Positions 35,059-45,847 of a stretch of DNA of 64,000 nucleotides are shown one piece after another. Each line of letters opens with the position of its first letter. Within the stretch, counting starts at the first letter, position 1. The stretch is from Tausonia pullulans (taxonomy: Eukaryota; Basidiomycota; Tremellomycetes; Cystofilobasidiales; Mrakiaceae). Below the pieces are notes generated by a model that was not told the DNA's origin, did not search any database, and was given only the letters and a program-made list of their open reading frames with translations. The DNA lies in contig OX637628.1 of assembly GCA_951802195.1 (NCBI GenBank), positions 1,054,001 through 1,118,000 on the forward strand, in the 5' to 3' direction. Position numbers and translations under genes: made by a program.

Positions 35059-35957
35059 GATGATTGATGATGGCTAAGCAAAGAAAAGGAAGGTGGAAGA
35101 GAGAAGGGAAGAAGCTCGATAGATGCGTAGGTGGTCGGCACATGGACCGGACAAGGAAAGACGCGACCACACAAGCGAGTGGAGAGAGCGCAGGTGAACG
35201 AGCGACAGGTAACAAGTAACAGCTCCGGCCCGACGGCCGGTGTTCGGTCAACGGTCCGACAGCCGACACATCTAGATATCACCATTTCTGAGCTTGCCTC
35301 TGTTTTCGGATATCGGGGTGATTTCAAGGGCCACATGAGGCCGGGTAATCTGCCGAGATGGAGAATCGGACGTCGCGCAGCAGAAACATCATACATCGGC
35401 CACTCAGTCTCGCCATCCGCGAAAGCTCCTAGTTCGCACTTCATACTCAGACTCGCGCAGTGACCGAGAAGATATCTGAATAGTCGATGGAGTATACAAG
35501 CATTTTTTCTGCCAATCGCTACTATCCACACAAACATGCATACCAAAGAAGTAAGACCTCAGCAGAAATACAGGCTCTTGAGAACGCAACCCATCAGCCA
35601 TCATGGGACTCGCGAGTCAAAGGAGCTCGAGAACTGGACCACCCTGGTCGCGCGGTAGGCTGACATCCACAGGCTCGCTCATCTCATGAGCCTGAAAAAA
35701 AGTTGCAGCTGTGCACCTGTTTGTGTCAAAGAGAGATGGACGTGCACTGGAGAGAGCTCGGGCCGAGAGCCGTCATCCGGTCATCGGTCCGACTGCCGAC
35801 GCACGACCGATTCCCGGAAAGTCGCCGACCGTCATCGAAGTCAAGGGGCGTCTCCTTCAAGAAGTGAGAGCATGCTTCGCTTCTCTTGCTTCAAACCAAC
35901 ACACTCTCGCTTTGGTCTCCACCTCCCTTTCATTCCAATCCCCTCTACGCCTCTACT
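35059..35957. promoter_or_regulatory. Bidirectional promoter aldolase-like / DenD-like with CGG-N8-CCG motifs
   Basis: This 899-bp spacer has motif copies near each end. CGGCCCGACGGCCG (35226-35239) and CGGTCCGACAGCCG (35252-35265) lie about 170-205 bp from the aldolase start. CGGTCCGACTGCCG (35785-35798) lies about 160-173 bp from the DenD start. The near-equal spacing on both sides points to one regulator acting on both genes (inference). No gene is seen in the spacer. Confidence 0.6.
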
Positions 35958-37348
35958 ATGCCGTCCAAGGTTACCCCCAATGTTGTGCTTATCACCGGTT
36001 CGTCTGTCGCCTCGCTCCCGTACATGCCTGCGTATTCTTCCACACATTTGACGCAATTGCTTCTGCTATACTCTGAATTCTTACAGGCGCCGCCGGCTGG
36101 CTTGGCGGCGTCCTCGCCGGAGAACTTCTTAAAGACTCCCAGACGCCCGACGTCAATCTCATTCTTTGCGACATCGGTACGTGCCCTTTCACACGCTTCT
36201 CCTTCTCCTGTGGAACGCGCAATGCTGAGATAAGATTTGCCGTGATTCAGTTGAACCCAAGGCACCTAAGGGAATTGATGCTTCCAAGGTCGTCACAATC
36301 AAGGCAGACCTGTCCAAGCCCGAGGCGGTCGAGGAGCTTTTCAAGACCCCGCTCGGAACGCCGACCGTTATCTACTGCCTCCACGGCATCATGTCTCGTG
36401 GAGCAGAAGACAACTTTGACCTGGGCCTGAAGATCAACATTGATTCAATCCGGCTCATGCTTGAGCAGGCCCGCCACGCCAAGGCGGAGAACCCGATCAA
36501 GTTCATCTTCACCTCGTCCATCGGTGAGTGCGGCGCTTGAGGATATTCCAGGACATCCTTCTAACTGCAACGCTCCTACAGCTGTCTTCGGCGGCCCTCT
36601 TCCACACGAAGTCCTCCCCGAGACGTCTACCTGCCCTGAAGGCAGCTATGGATGCGGCAAGCTCGTCGCCGAGATCCTCGTTAACGAGTACTCTCGTCGT
36701 GGTTTCGTCGATGGCCGCATCATCCGCCTTCCGACGATCGTCGTCCGCCCTGGACCTCCTTCTCCGGCGACGTCCGCTTTCGTTTCTGGCATCATCCGCG
36801 AGCCTCTTCACGGCCAGGAGGCCATCTGTCCTATCGGTGAGCAATGAAGTCTCGCGGTTCCGTCGTTGAACACACCCAAGCTAACCCGTTCTGCGCTCTC
36901 TTCAGGTGATTCCTTCGACGACCCTGCCCTTGATGCCCTGGAGGTCTGGGTTGCCTCGCCCGAGAATGTCATTCAGAATTTTGTCATCGCCTCGCACATC
37001 CCGGCTTCCGCCTTCAAGCCCCACTCAAGAGTGGTTAATCTTCCGGTAAGCCTCTGACGGTGACTGCCCGTTCACTCCACTGGCGCTAATCTTGTCGCAC
37101 GCCCCTCTTCATAGGGCTTCACTGTCAGCGTCAAACAGGAGCTCGAGGCCCTTCGGGATGTCATGGGCCAGGAGACGCTCGACCTCGTCAAGTACAAGAA
37201 AGATCCGACGAACGCACGGATTGTCGGCTCGTGGCCCCGGGCATTCAACAACGAGTACTCGCTCTCCCTTGGCTTTGTCCTTCACCCCGGAGGTTTCAAG
37301 GCTGTCGTCGAGAGCTTCCGAGATGGCGTCGCCGCTGGGCTGTACTGA
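35958..37348 (+). CDS. DenD-like D-erythronate dehydrogenase (extended SDR, NAD-dependent)
   Basis: Bacterial DenD oxidises D-erythronate to 2-oxo-tetronate, the first step of a route to dihydroxyacetone phosphate. Six exons (35958-35997, 36087-36176, 36251-36523, 36582-36836, 36906-37045, 37115-37348) give 343 residues. Visible features are the Rossmann start VVLITGAAGWLGGVLAGELL, the adenine acid site LILCDIVEP, the IKADLSKPEAVEELF segment and DFDLGLKINIDSIRLMLEQA. FIFTSSIAVFGGPLPHEVLP follows, then the active site SYGCGKLVAEIL (YxxxK). Family-specific segments are YSRRGFVDGRIIRLPTIVVR, SAFVSGIIREPLHGQEAICP, FVIASHIPASAF and RIVGSWPRAFNNEYSLSLGF. The last group sets it apart from other epimerase-like SDRs. 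It is divergent from the aldolase-like gene, with the common motif upstream. Confidence 0.9.
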
Positions 37349-38473
37349 GCGCGCGCCAGCAGACCGTGTCTCTTTCATCCTTCTATTGTGTTCTTATTCT
37401 CCGTATTACTAGTGACAGGATTTTTATATCTTCATTAGCGTTACATATGTCATATGTTTGGGTTCTTTGACACATCGAGCACCTTTCGCCGACTGATAGG
37501 TAAACAGATCCTGAAAAGCAGGATCTGGAGTTATTTTATTTAAAGGGGATTTGAGGAAAACTGTGGGCCAGAGAGCATCGGCATTAGATGACGGAGGTTG
37601 CTGAACTAGGTCCCATCATGCTCTCGAAGTCACGGAGAACGAGAGCAGAAAGACGACGGCACAGGTTAATTGCCAGCCAGGCTTTTCTGCCGCCGCCGCC
37701 GTGAATTGCTCCCCTGAACCTCGCATTCTCCTCGCAATCTCCTCATGATAGTCTGTCTGCATGTTGCTTTCGTGCTGATGATGGGAAGCATCCTGTTGCC
37801 AGACTCCGCATCTCCTTTGAAGCTTTTCGGGGGTCCGTCGAGCCGTTGAAACATAGCAGGGACAGAACATGAGGTACTAAGCTAATCAAACAATGATTAT
37901 TATGTGTGCGGACATCCACGACATGACAATATAAAGGCGATGCGAGGAGATAGAAGTTGAGAGGCTGTGGAAGGGGGACGACAGAATTTCCCGCGATGAC
38001 CGGCTCACGGCAGCCCAGAAGGGACACTCTCATCGTTTACAAGCACCCCAGAAAGTGGCGATCAGGCTGCGATTGAGAGGTGGTCGAGAGGTCAGGAAAG
38101 TGAGACTCTCAAGTACCTTTTCTTATCACTTTGACCACTTATATGGGTCCCCTGGACCCATTTTGGTTTCAATCTTCATACTTTATCTACCCAAGCTCCC
38201 GCTCTGCTCCTCCATACCAATTTTCTTCGCCGTTCTCACTCTCCTTCATACTAGTGGTCTGCTCAAAGTGAGAGTCACAATATGTTGAAATGCACGAAAG
38301 TTGCAGTGGTTGCCAGGCAGCAGGGAGCAGCGGATGTCACCGACATTGAAGACGCCTCTAACGTGAGAGCGAGCTGCCTGGCGTTGACCGTTAACTATCA
38401 GCTTCGTCTCTGTCTCCCGGCATTGCCTTACGCCTCCACCAACCCGCTTATCTCCCGCCCACTTCCACCGAGC
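37349..38473. other. Intergenic region (1.1 kb), no gene seen
   Basis: The first part is AT-richer and likely contains the DenD 3' UTR and terminator (TTTTTATATC near 37420, TTATTTTATTT near 37532). No frame shows a domain. The last 200 bp should be the PRCC promoter; a frame open upstream of the chosen PRCC start (from 38282) is in phase but reads less like protein. Confidence 0.45.
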
Positions 38474-39951
38474 ATGGCTCTCGTTGACTACGGATCTGAC
38501 TCAGGCTCGGACGCAGAGGACAACAACGCGCCTTCCCCCCTACCCCCGGCCATACGCCCTGCTGCTACACCCGCTGCTGCTCGACTTAAGACGGAAGCGA
38601 CCGCTTCAGGCCCAGCCGCCACTCTAAGCAAGACTAAGCCCGCCCCATCGTCCTACGCCGCGCTCGCCGCTGTCCCGCTGCCGCCGCCCAAGAATCGCGG
38701 GATCCACAAGCGGGCAGCCAAGTTCACCCTCGAGGCGGCATCCTCAATTCCAGAGTCGGCGACGGAGTCGACAGCTGCTTCAGGCCCGGAGAACCCCCCA
38801 CCGGCAAAGAAGCCCAAGCTTGGTTCAGGGTCGTCCTCATTGCTAGGCATGCTTCCTCCACCGAAGCAGGCGCTCCCTAAGGCCAAGCCGATGCCTGCCC
38901 CCGTGCGGCTCAAGCCGCTCCAGGTCAGCGCTGACGGACGGATTGAGAACTTTGGAATGGCGATGGGCATGGAGAGCATTGACCGCGTCGAGGACGAGCC
39001 CGTACCGATTGACTTCTCGCGCAAGGTTGTCACGAAGGCGGCGACGGGCGACGCCGACGACGAAGGGGAGAAGAAGGAAACCAAGATTGTCAGGCCGCTG
39101 GACCTCAAGGGCAAGGGCAAAGTGGCAACGATCATCCCGCCTCCAGGTGCCACCGGCGCTCCGACGAAGGCCGTGATGCCCGTCATGGACTTCTTCGGTA
39201 TTGGCGGTGAGTCTAACAGCTCGCGTGTCTGCCTGCACGGCCTTTTCTGTTGACACTTGATTTTACGTAGCGACTCCTTCGGTAAAGCCAAAAGTTGCAT
39301 CGACCTCTGTCAGCTCCGTCTCGATCTCGTCCGCGCCGTCGCTCCCAACCTTCACCCCGCCGGAACCGACGCTCTCAGACGCGTACCCTGGCTACTACCA
39401 CCACCCGCACACGGGCGCTTGGGAGGCGTACGACCCAGCCTACTACCAAACGTTCTGGCAGCGCTGGGAAGACGAACGCAAGGCTGCCGAGGCGGGCAAG
39501 GAGGGTCGTGGGTGGGAGGATCTCGACTCGGGCAGGGGCGAGGTCGGCGAGTTCGATGTCGGCACGGTCCTCGATCCGGAGAGAAAGCCTGTCGAGCCGA
39601 AGAAAGAGGTCAGTCGAGGGGAACGTGCCCGTCTGCAAGGAGTTCGACTGAGAGCTGTGTCTCCTAGATCGAGTCGCTCAGGGCCACCGGTGGCAAAGGC
39701 AGGAACCAGCTTTCAAGTCTCATCAAGAACGTTAGTCGCCCAATTTTTCCCTTGTCCCTTTAGCGCGTCGCTGAACGCAAAATTCTCTTCTCAACAGGCC
39801 CAAATCAACAAGGAGGCCCTTGAAGACAAGATCGCTCAGGCCAAAAAAAACAAGGTTAGCTCTTCTCCATAGCAGCTTCGTGCAACTTGCCCTGACGCAT
39901 GCTCTCGTTCTGGTCTTGCAGCGTGCTGCGGGAATGGCGTACGGCTTTTAA
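38474..39951 (+). CDS. PRCC-like protein (mitotic checkpoint / splicing-associated PRCC_C family)
   Basis: This is a nuclear protein of the PRCC family; human PRCC binds MAD2B and associates with splicing factors. Translation starts MALVDYGSDSGSDAEDNN (38474), typical of PRCC (acidic, Ser/Asp). A Pro/Ala/Lys-rich stretch follows, with LLGMLPPPKQALPKAKPM and DRVEDEPVPIDFSRKV. The middle exon has the tyrosine-rich segment YPGYYHHPHTGAWEAYDPAY. The C-terminal signature is assembled from short exons: IESLRATGGKGRNQLSSLIK, AQINKEALEDKIAQAKKNK and RAAGMAYGF, matching the conserved ending (R/K)xQxKYGF. The stop is at 39949-39951. The start could lie further upstream in the same frame (38282) but the acidic MALVDYGS start fits the family. 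Confidence 0.8.
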
Positions 39952-40351
39952 AAGAGCTGTTGACGCCTCTTGTCTTTGTATCGATGGTCATTCTCGGCTC
40001 CTGTCTCTTCTCCGCGAACTGTCGAGCTGCCGGCCGGAAGGTCCATGCTTGCTCCTTGAACTTCGCCTCCGAAATCGAGCGGACCAGTCAGGTTGCCGAC
40101 AACGCATTGGTCCACTCTCACGTCTCGACTTCTCCACTCGGGCTTGCGTTTGTGCTTTTAGTATCCTAGAGCGCATGCATCCCAAACGCGCGACCGGCAT
40201 GTACGTTGCTCTCCATTCAGTGGAAGAGGTCAAAAGGTCTACCGTCCAAGGAAGCACTCTGACCCTCGTCATCCCTGCCTTACCTTTCATCCTTCCATCA
40301 TTCGACACGTGGTCTTTCAGCATCATTGCCGCCTTCTCTCTCGTCCAGCTC
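39952..40351. other. Intergenic region (400 bp)
   Basis: This lies between tandem genes. A frame stays open through it into the PAF-acetylhydrolase first exon, so an earlier start (MHPKRATGMYVALHS at about 40175) is possible. I see no distinct promoter element. Confidence 0.4.
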
Positions 40352-42512
40352 ATGGGTCTCTTCCACTACCTCAATCCTTTCGCCGCCTCCTTCCCTGCTA
40401 TTCCGGGGGGGGCGGGTGTCCATGCGGTTGGCTACCTTTCTGTCCACCACCCCCCACGGTACCCCTTTGAGCTCGCCGAGCCGACATCGCAGGCGTCAGG
40501 TCTGCCCGTGCTCAGGGTTGAGGAGATCGGGTGGAGCGTCTTTTATCCCAGTGCCGAGGACTCGCGGAAGAAGGAGTCAGGCGTGAGGTGGCTCGTCGGG
40601 TGAGTTGACCTGCTCGCCGCCGATCGAGCGGTGGCCCTTTGAGGGGACAGTAGAACAGCTTTCTCACCAGGGCCTCTCTATTCTGTTTACCCAGCCCTAA
40701 ATTCAGCGTCATAGAAGGATACTCTAGATTTCTCGGTGAGAGCGTTTCGACGAGCTGCCTGGTGCCTGTATGCTTGCGCAATGAGCTGACGTGCCTGCCG
40801 GCACCGCTCTTCTCCGATCCTTCCTCAGGCATGTCGAAGACTCTTCTCAGTGAGTTCATGCACTACGGCCTTGCTTCAAGCATGGGATCGTCGAGGCGTC
40901 CTTGGCATGACACACAACCCTTGTCACGTCCGCGACCCCTCTGCGGTCCTGTCGATCCAGAGCTCAGGTGGAGGAACGAGGAACGAGAGGGTGCGCATGG
41001 GGACGCGTCATCAGGTCTGACGTGCCTCTTCCTCCGACATCCCAGCTCCCCTGTTCAACACGCTCGCCTCCTCCCTCAAGATCCCGTCTCTCCACCCTTC
41101 GTCGCCACTCCTCGCTCCTCCGGCAACCTCTACGACGACCCAGGACGGCAAGTGGCCACTCCTCATATTTAGCCACGGTCTCGGTGGTGGCCGACACGTC
41201 TACAGCCAACTGGCCCGGTACCTCGCTTCTCGGGGGATGGTCATCCTTGTTCTTGACCACAAGGATGGGTAAGACGCACTCATGAGTTTCGGCTGAGCTC
41301 CTGGTCTGACAATGTACCTCACAGATCTGGACCAAACACGGTCCTTCACCGAGAGTCTGGGGAGGAGGATTACTTCTACGTCCGCAAGGAGGAGATCGAG
41401 TCAGTTTGATACAGAAGATCCCGTTTTTCTCCTGCTCAAAGCTCACCTTTATTTTACTCCGCGCACAGATGGAAGACTAAGACCGTCGACCCGGATAACG
41501 CGATCCCCCTCCGGCACCAGCAGCTCAAGATCCGTCACGCCGAGGTCTTTGAGGCCTACTACGCCTTCTCCGCGCTCATCAACGGCGACTCCAGTTCGGT
41601 CATTTTTGATGACGGATACAAGATGGACGCTTCCTGGGCCGACAAGGTCGATACTTCTCAAGTTTATCTCGGAGGCCACAGGTGCGCACTTTCGGATCCG
41701 AATGGCTCTTCCGCTCCTCTTCCACTGACGCAGAAGTTCAGCTTCGGTGGTGCTACCACTCTGCACGTGCTTTCAAATCCTCCTCCGGAATCGTTCGCGC
41801 CGATGCCCATTATCCGCGCGCTCCTCCTCGACCCTTGGCTTGAGCCTCTTCCAGCGACCGACGACCCCAAGCTCGCCCTGAGCTCGCTTCCTCCTGCGCT
41901 TACGCTTAACTCTGAAGGTATGTTCATCGATGGCCGCAAGAGAATTAGACCGCAGGCTCACAGGTTCAAATCTGTGTCCAGGTTTCACCGTCTGGACGAG
42001 CCACTATCGCCGTCTGGTCAGCATCATGGAAAAATGGGGTGGCGCCCCGGGCGGCATTCCTCGCCTGGACCTCGCTGGCTCCTGGTTCGCAACAATTAGT
42101 CAGTCCAGCGTCTTTACGCCATGTGATCGTCTCTCTTTTCACTCATACGTCTCGCCCCTGCTCTGCAGTTCGCACGACCCACCAGTCCTTCTCCGACTTC
42201 CCTATCATCCTCTCCAAGATCCCCTTCGTTGGCTCCCAAATGCAACCAGCAGACCCAGCCGGTCTCTTGCACACCATCGCTCGCCTCTCGGCTTCCTTTC
42301 TTCTCTCGGGTATCCCGGACTTCCCAGACCCCAAAGGCATGAGGCCTGCCGACATGGGCAACGTCGAGACGGAGCCTGTGGGTAAGAAGGGCAAGGAGAG
42401 GCAGCAAATCGTTGGAGCTCACGGCGAGGTTCGCGTTCATTTCGGAGAGACGGCGACGTCGGAGGTGGACTCCCTAACGCTTCAGGGGGAGGAGAAACCC
42501 CCGAAGACGTAG
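40352..42512 (+). CDS. Platelet-activating factor acetylhydrolase-like phospholipase/esterase
   Basis: This is an alpha/beta hydrolase of the plasma/type II PAF-AH family, which removes short or oxidised acyl groups from phospholipids. The start MGLFHYLNPFAASFPAIPG fits fungal members. Exon joins give WLVGPKFSVIEGYSRFLGMS through exons of about 50 and 21 nt. The oxyanion strand is WPLLIFSHGLGGGRHVYSQL, and the family segment is RGMVILVLDHKDGSGPNTVL. The nucleophile elbow GGHSFGGATTL is created over an intron near 41685-41740. The Asp is in ALLLDPWLEPL, and the catalytic His is in IRTTHQSFSDFP after an intron at about 42100-42167. The C-terminal 60 residues are charged and less conserved. The triad looks complete. 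There is no clear signal peptide from the chosen start; the upstream in-frame extension includes a hydrophobic stretch. Confidence 0.87.
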
Positions 42513-42616
42513 CTACTTAGATCCAGCAAATGAACCCGCCTGATGCAATGCAGAACTAAAAGAAAATCATACAGCCCAAACCGAAGATACTCGTCAAATG
42601 CAAACAAAACTATCTC

Positions 42617-45453
42617 TTAATCAGACCCTTCAACCACCTTGAGCACACCCTGGAGGATAACACCGACGCCCCAAGCTCCCGGGTCCGGGACTTGGGCGTC
42701 CTTGAGGGCGTCCCGACCGACGTAGGCCGCTCGGCCTGCCTTGGCCTCGTACGTCTTCGTGAGCTCGGCGGCATTCTGACCGGCCTTGACGGAGCCGGCA
42801 AAGTCTGAGGGGGAGGCAGCGAAGGCAGAGACGAAGGCTTCAAGCGGATCGACAAGCGTGCGGGAAGGGGTGCGGGCTGGAACGCATGGGGAAGATCTGG
42901 TAAGTTGGGAGTGCGATTGGAAGGGAGAGAAAGGAAGAGGAAGGGAGAGCACTGACCTCGGGTGTACTGGTAAAGAGTGTCCTTGGCCGAGGCGAGCGCC
43001 TTGGCCCACAATTCTGAGGTGGCCTCAGTCGAGTTGAGGGACTCGGATGCACCGCGTAGGCCCGAGGCGAGGGCGTTGAAGAAGATGGAGTAGAGAGCGC
43101 CCGAGGTGCCATCCATGAAGATCTCAATTTGCTCGGCGAGGTCGAGAATGCCGGCGACGACGTCTTTGTCGGTGACCTTGCCGGCTTCGATGGCCTAAGA
43201 GAAGCATCGCGAGCGTCAGGAAATTGAGAAGAGGAACATGAATCCGATTAAACTTACGGCCAGGATTCCGTCAGCTCCGGCCTTGAGGCAGAGTCCGCAG
43301 TCACCATCTCCGGCAATGCTGAAGAGACAAGCGACATCAGAAAATGTCCAGGCTGAACAGAGAAGGAGGCTGACAAATTCTACTCACGTGTCGTACTTGG
43401 TGATCAACGGCTCGGCAACAATGATGTCCTCACATGCCTGTTTGACGGCCGCGATGAACTGGTTGGGGGTAGGGGCTAAAGTTCAACAAGATACTGATCA
43501 GAAATAATCCTGATATTGAATACCACCCCATTCTCAAACTCACGGACGACGGCCTTGCCCGCATTCTTCTGCTCAGTGTGAATAGCAGTCTCCTTGGAAG
43601 GCTCGTGGACGCCAGGCTCGGCACCAGCGGCATGCCACTTCCATCCGGGGGCGTCACCCTCGGCGTCGAGAAGGTCCAGGAGATCGGCGGACTTGTAGGG
43701 CGAGTCGTCGCCGTCGCGGGGAAGGAGGAACAGGGTGATGGAGAAACCGGGCATCTGGAGGAGGTAGCAGCGAGCATCAGCTGCTGTTGGAAGAAATAAT
43801 GGCGAGATAGCCGCTACTAACATTGAGGGAGGTCATAAAAGCACCGGCAAGAACGCGGCGCACGGTAAACTTCTTCTCACGAAGAACTTCGACGGCATTT
43901 CCGACGATGCCACCAAGCTCAAGCTCGCTTATGCCACCTATAGATATTCGATTCAGCTCCGGTGTCAATCCAGGGAGGGCTTTAAACAGAGACACGAACC
44001 GAGGTTGTTGACGAGGAGGACGACCTCGTCTTTGCCATCGTTCTTGAACGGTACGAACGAGCGATCCGGGTCCGAGGTCGAGGTAGTGAGATCGACCATC
44101 TTAGTGAGGAGCTCCCGGGTGGTAGGGGTGGGGAGAACCTCGAGTCCGGGCTCGTTGTGAATACCCATGCCCCTGTTGGGATGATCGAACGCTTTAGTGA
44201 GGGGCAGGGTTGTGGAGAAAGAAGGAGACACTGACAGCTCCATCTGTTCGGCAGACAGACGCGTCTCCTCCTTGGCCGTTCCAGGAATCTATCACAGCCC
44301 AGAAGATCAGTCTATCGATTACTAGGACAGACAGGCAGCAGGGAACTCACGTGGCAGTGCTCGAGTCCCATCGCAATTGACGCAAGCCGCTCCGAAACCC
44401 ACTTGGCAATCCCGTATACCTCGTCAATATCAGCGCCCTTAGTCGCGAGTGCTCCAGCGATTTTGTACGTGAAGACGGTTCCGGCAAGTCCTCGTCGACC
44501 GACCATCTTGCCCTGAGCGCGACCGACCGAGACGTCGTCACCAACGGCGAGAAGTCGGAGTTTAGAGTTGGGGTTTTTGGCGGCAAACTGTTCTTTAGCG
44601 AGACCAAAGTGGAGGACATCTCCGGTATATTGATTGATTACGATGAGAGTTCTGAGAGGGTGTCAGCAGGGGAGGAGCGAGGTAAGAAAGTTGGAGCACA
44701 GAACGAACCCCTTTTCGTTATTGACGAGACGAAGGGCGCGCTCAATCTGTCCGACGTTAGGGGCTTGGCAAGAAAGGTCAGATAGGGAATTCCTGGCTTT
44801 TTGCGAAGGAACGCCGGGGCTGCTGCTCACAGGCAAAGACATTTCCACAGCTGAAGGCGATCCGGCAAACGACGGAGAAACGGAGACATGCGACCGGGTC
44901 AGCGTCCGGCCCCCTGCCTTCCTTACAACAAATGCGCCTCCGTCTAATTCTCTTGCTTTTCCTGAGGACACTCAAATGGAAAGAAAAAGAAAGAGATGTA
45001 TAACTCACACAGCAGCGCTCAGAAGTCCTTCCCCAACGTAACCGGCGAACGACGGCTCATGGCCAGAACCACCGCCGGAGATGAGGGCGACCTGGTTCTT
45101 CGGGTGCGACGGGACGTGGATGACTGTGGGAGCGAGACGTTCGAGAAGTGGGAATGGGGAGAGATAGTGATCAGACAAATAAGGGGAACAACATCCAGCC
45201 TGCTCAGGCGCGAGCGGGCTAGCATCGCGCGAGGCACGGCAACAAGTGAGGCGCACCCTTGTACTCCTCGTCGAGCCGGACATTGGGATTCTGGTAGATG
45301 AGGCCGCGAAGAGAGTCAAGGACGATCGTCTTGGGTGTGTTGACAATGTGCTTCGCTGTATGTATTGTGCCGAGTGGGAGGGTCAAGATGCAAGCGCGGT
45401 CATTAGAATAGCGGAGCAGATGGGAACGGCACGGCGGGCGCACTATTGGACAT
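42617..45453 (-). CDS. DAK1: Dihydroxyacetone kinase
   Basis: This ATP-dependent cytosolic kinase converts dihydroxyacetone (and glyceraldehyde) to its phosphate, used in DHA detoxification and glycerol catabolism. The start is a 10-nt first exon (45453-45444) joined over an 88-nt intron to give MSNTKHIVNTPKTIVLDSLR. DhaK domain: VALISGGGSGHEPSFAGYVG, whose His binds substrate covalently, TLIVINQYTGDVLHFGLA, VGRRGLAGTVFTYKIAGALA and ELGMGIHNEPGLEVL. DEVVLLVNNLGGISELELG and AGAFMTSLNMPGFSITLFLL close the first domain. DhaL domain: ITKYDTIAGDGDCGLCLKAG, with the Asp cluster binding Mg-ATP, then MDGTSGALYSIFFNALASGL and RAAYVGRDALKDAQVPDPGA. The stop is at 42617. About ten introns are present. 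The total of roughly 590 residues matches the family. A 13-bp inverted repeat lies about 140 bp upstream. Confidence 0.95.
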
Positions 45454-45592
45454 GTTGAGGAAGCCAGAAGGGAAAGAGAGAAGAGGAAGGTGAAGGCTAG
45501 ATGTTCGTTGGAGGTTAAGCAAGAAAGAACGCACAGACGTCTTCTCGGCGAGTTCGGCGAAGGAGGGGGTATGAAAGGGCAGCTGGGCGTCG

Positions 45593-45628
45593 TGAATCCG
45601 GCCGGGACGCTTGCTCCGGCCGGATTCA
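45593..45628. repeat. Perfect 13-bp inverted repeat upstream of DAK1
   Basis: The left arm is TGAATCCGGCCGG (45593-45605) and the right arm CCGGCCGGATTCA (45616-45628), separated by a 10-nt spacer. It lies 140-175 bp upstream of the DAK1 ATG. It can form a hairpin or be a dimeric factor site. Confidence 0.7.
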
Positions 45629-45847
45629 AGGGACAGATTCGGTTCTTCGGCCCGGTACCGAACCCTTTGCGCCAGTTTCTGGCAGGAAGTGGCGTTCTTT
45701 TGATGATAGGCCAGGCCACCAGCTCTTTTTCTTCTTCTCATCAAAACCATGCACTTGAGAGGAGATTTGAAGAGGGCGGGCGCGCAAGATGCTCTCCCTA
45801 ATACTCACGCGTGTCGCGGGCGAGTGAAGGTCCGGAGCTTCCCCGAA

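Noticed and set aside
41925-41990. tRNA-like T arm (CACAGGTTCAAATCTGTG) inside an intron of the PAF-AH-like gene
   Set aside because: The stem is good but the loop is 8 nt, no A box fits at the right distance and the flanks do not form an acceptor stem.
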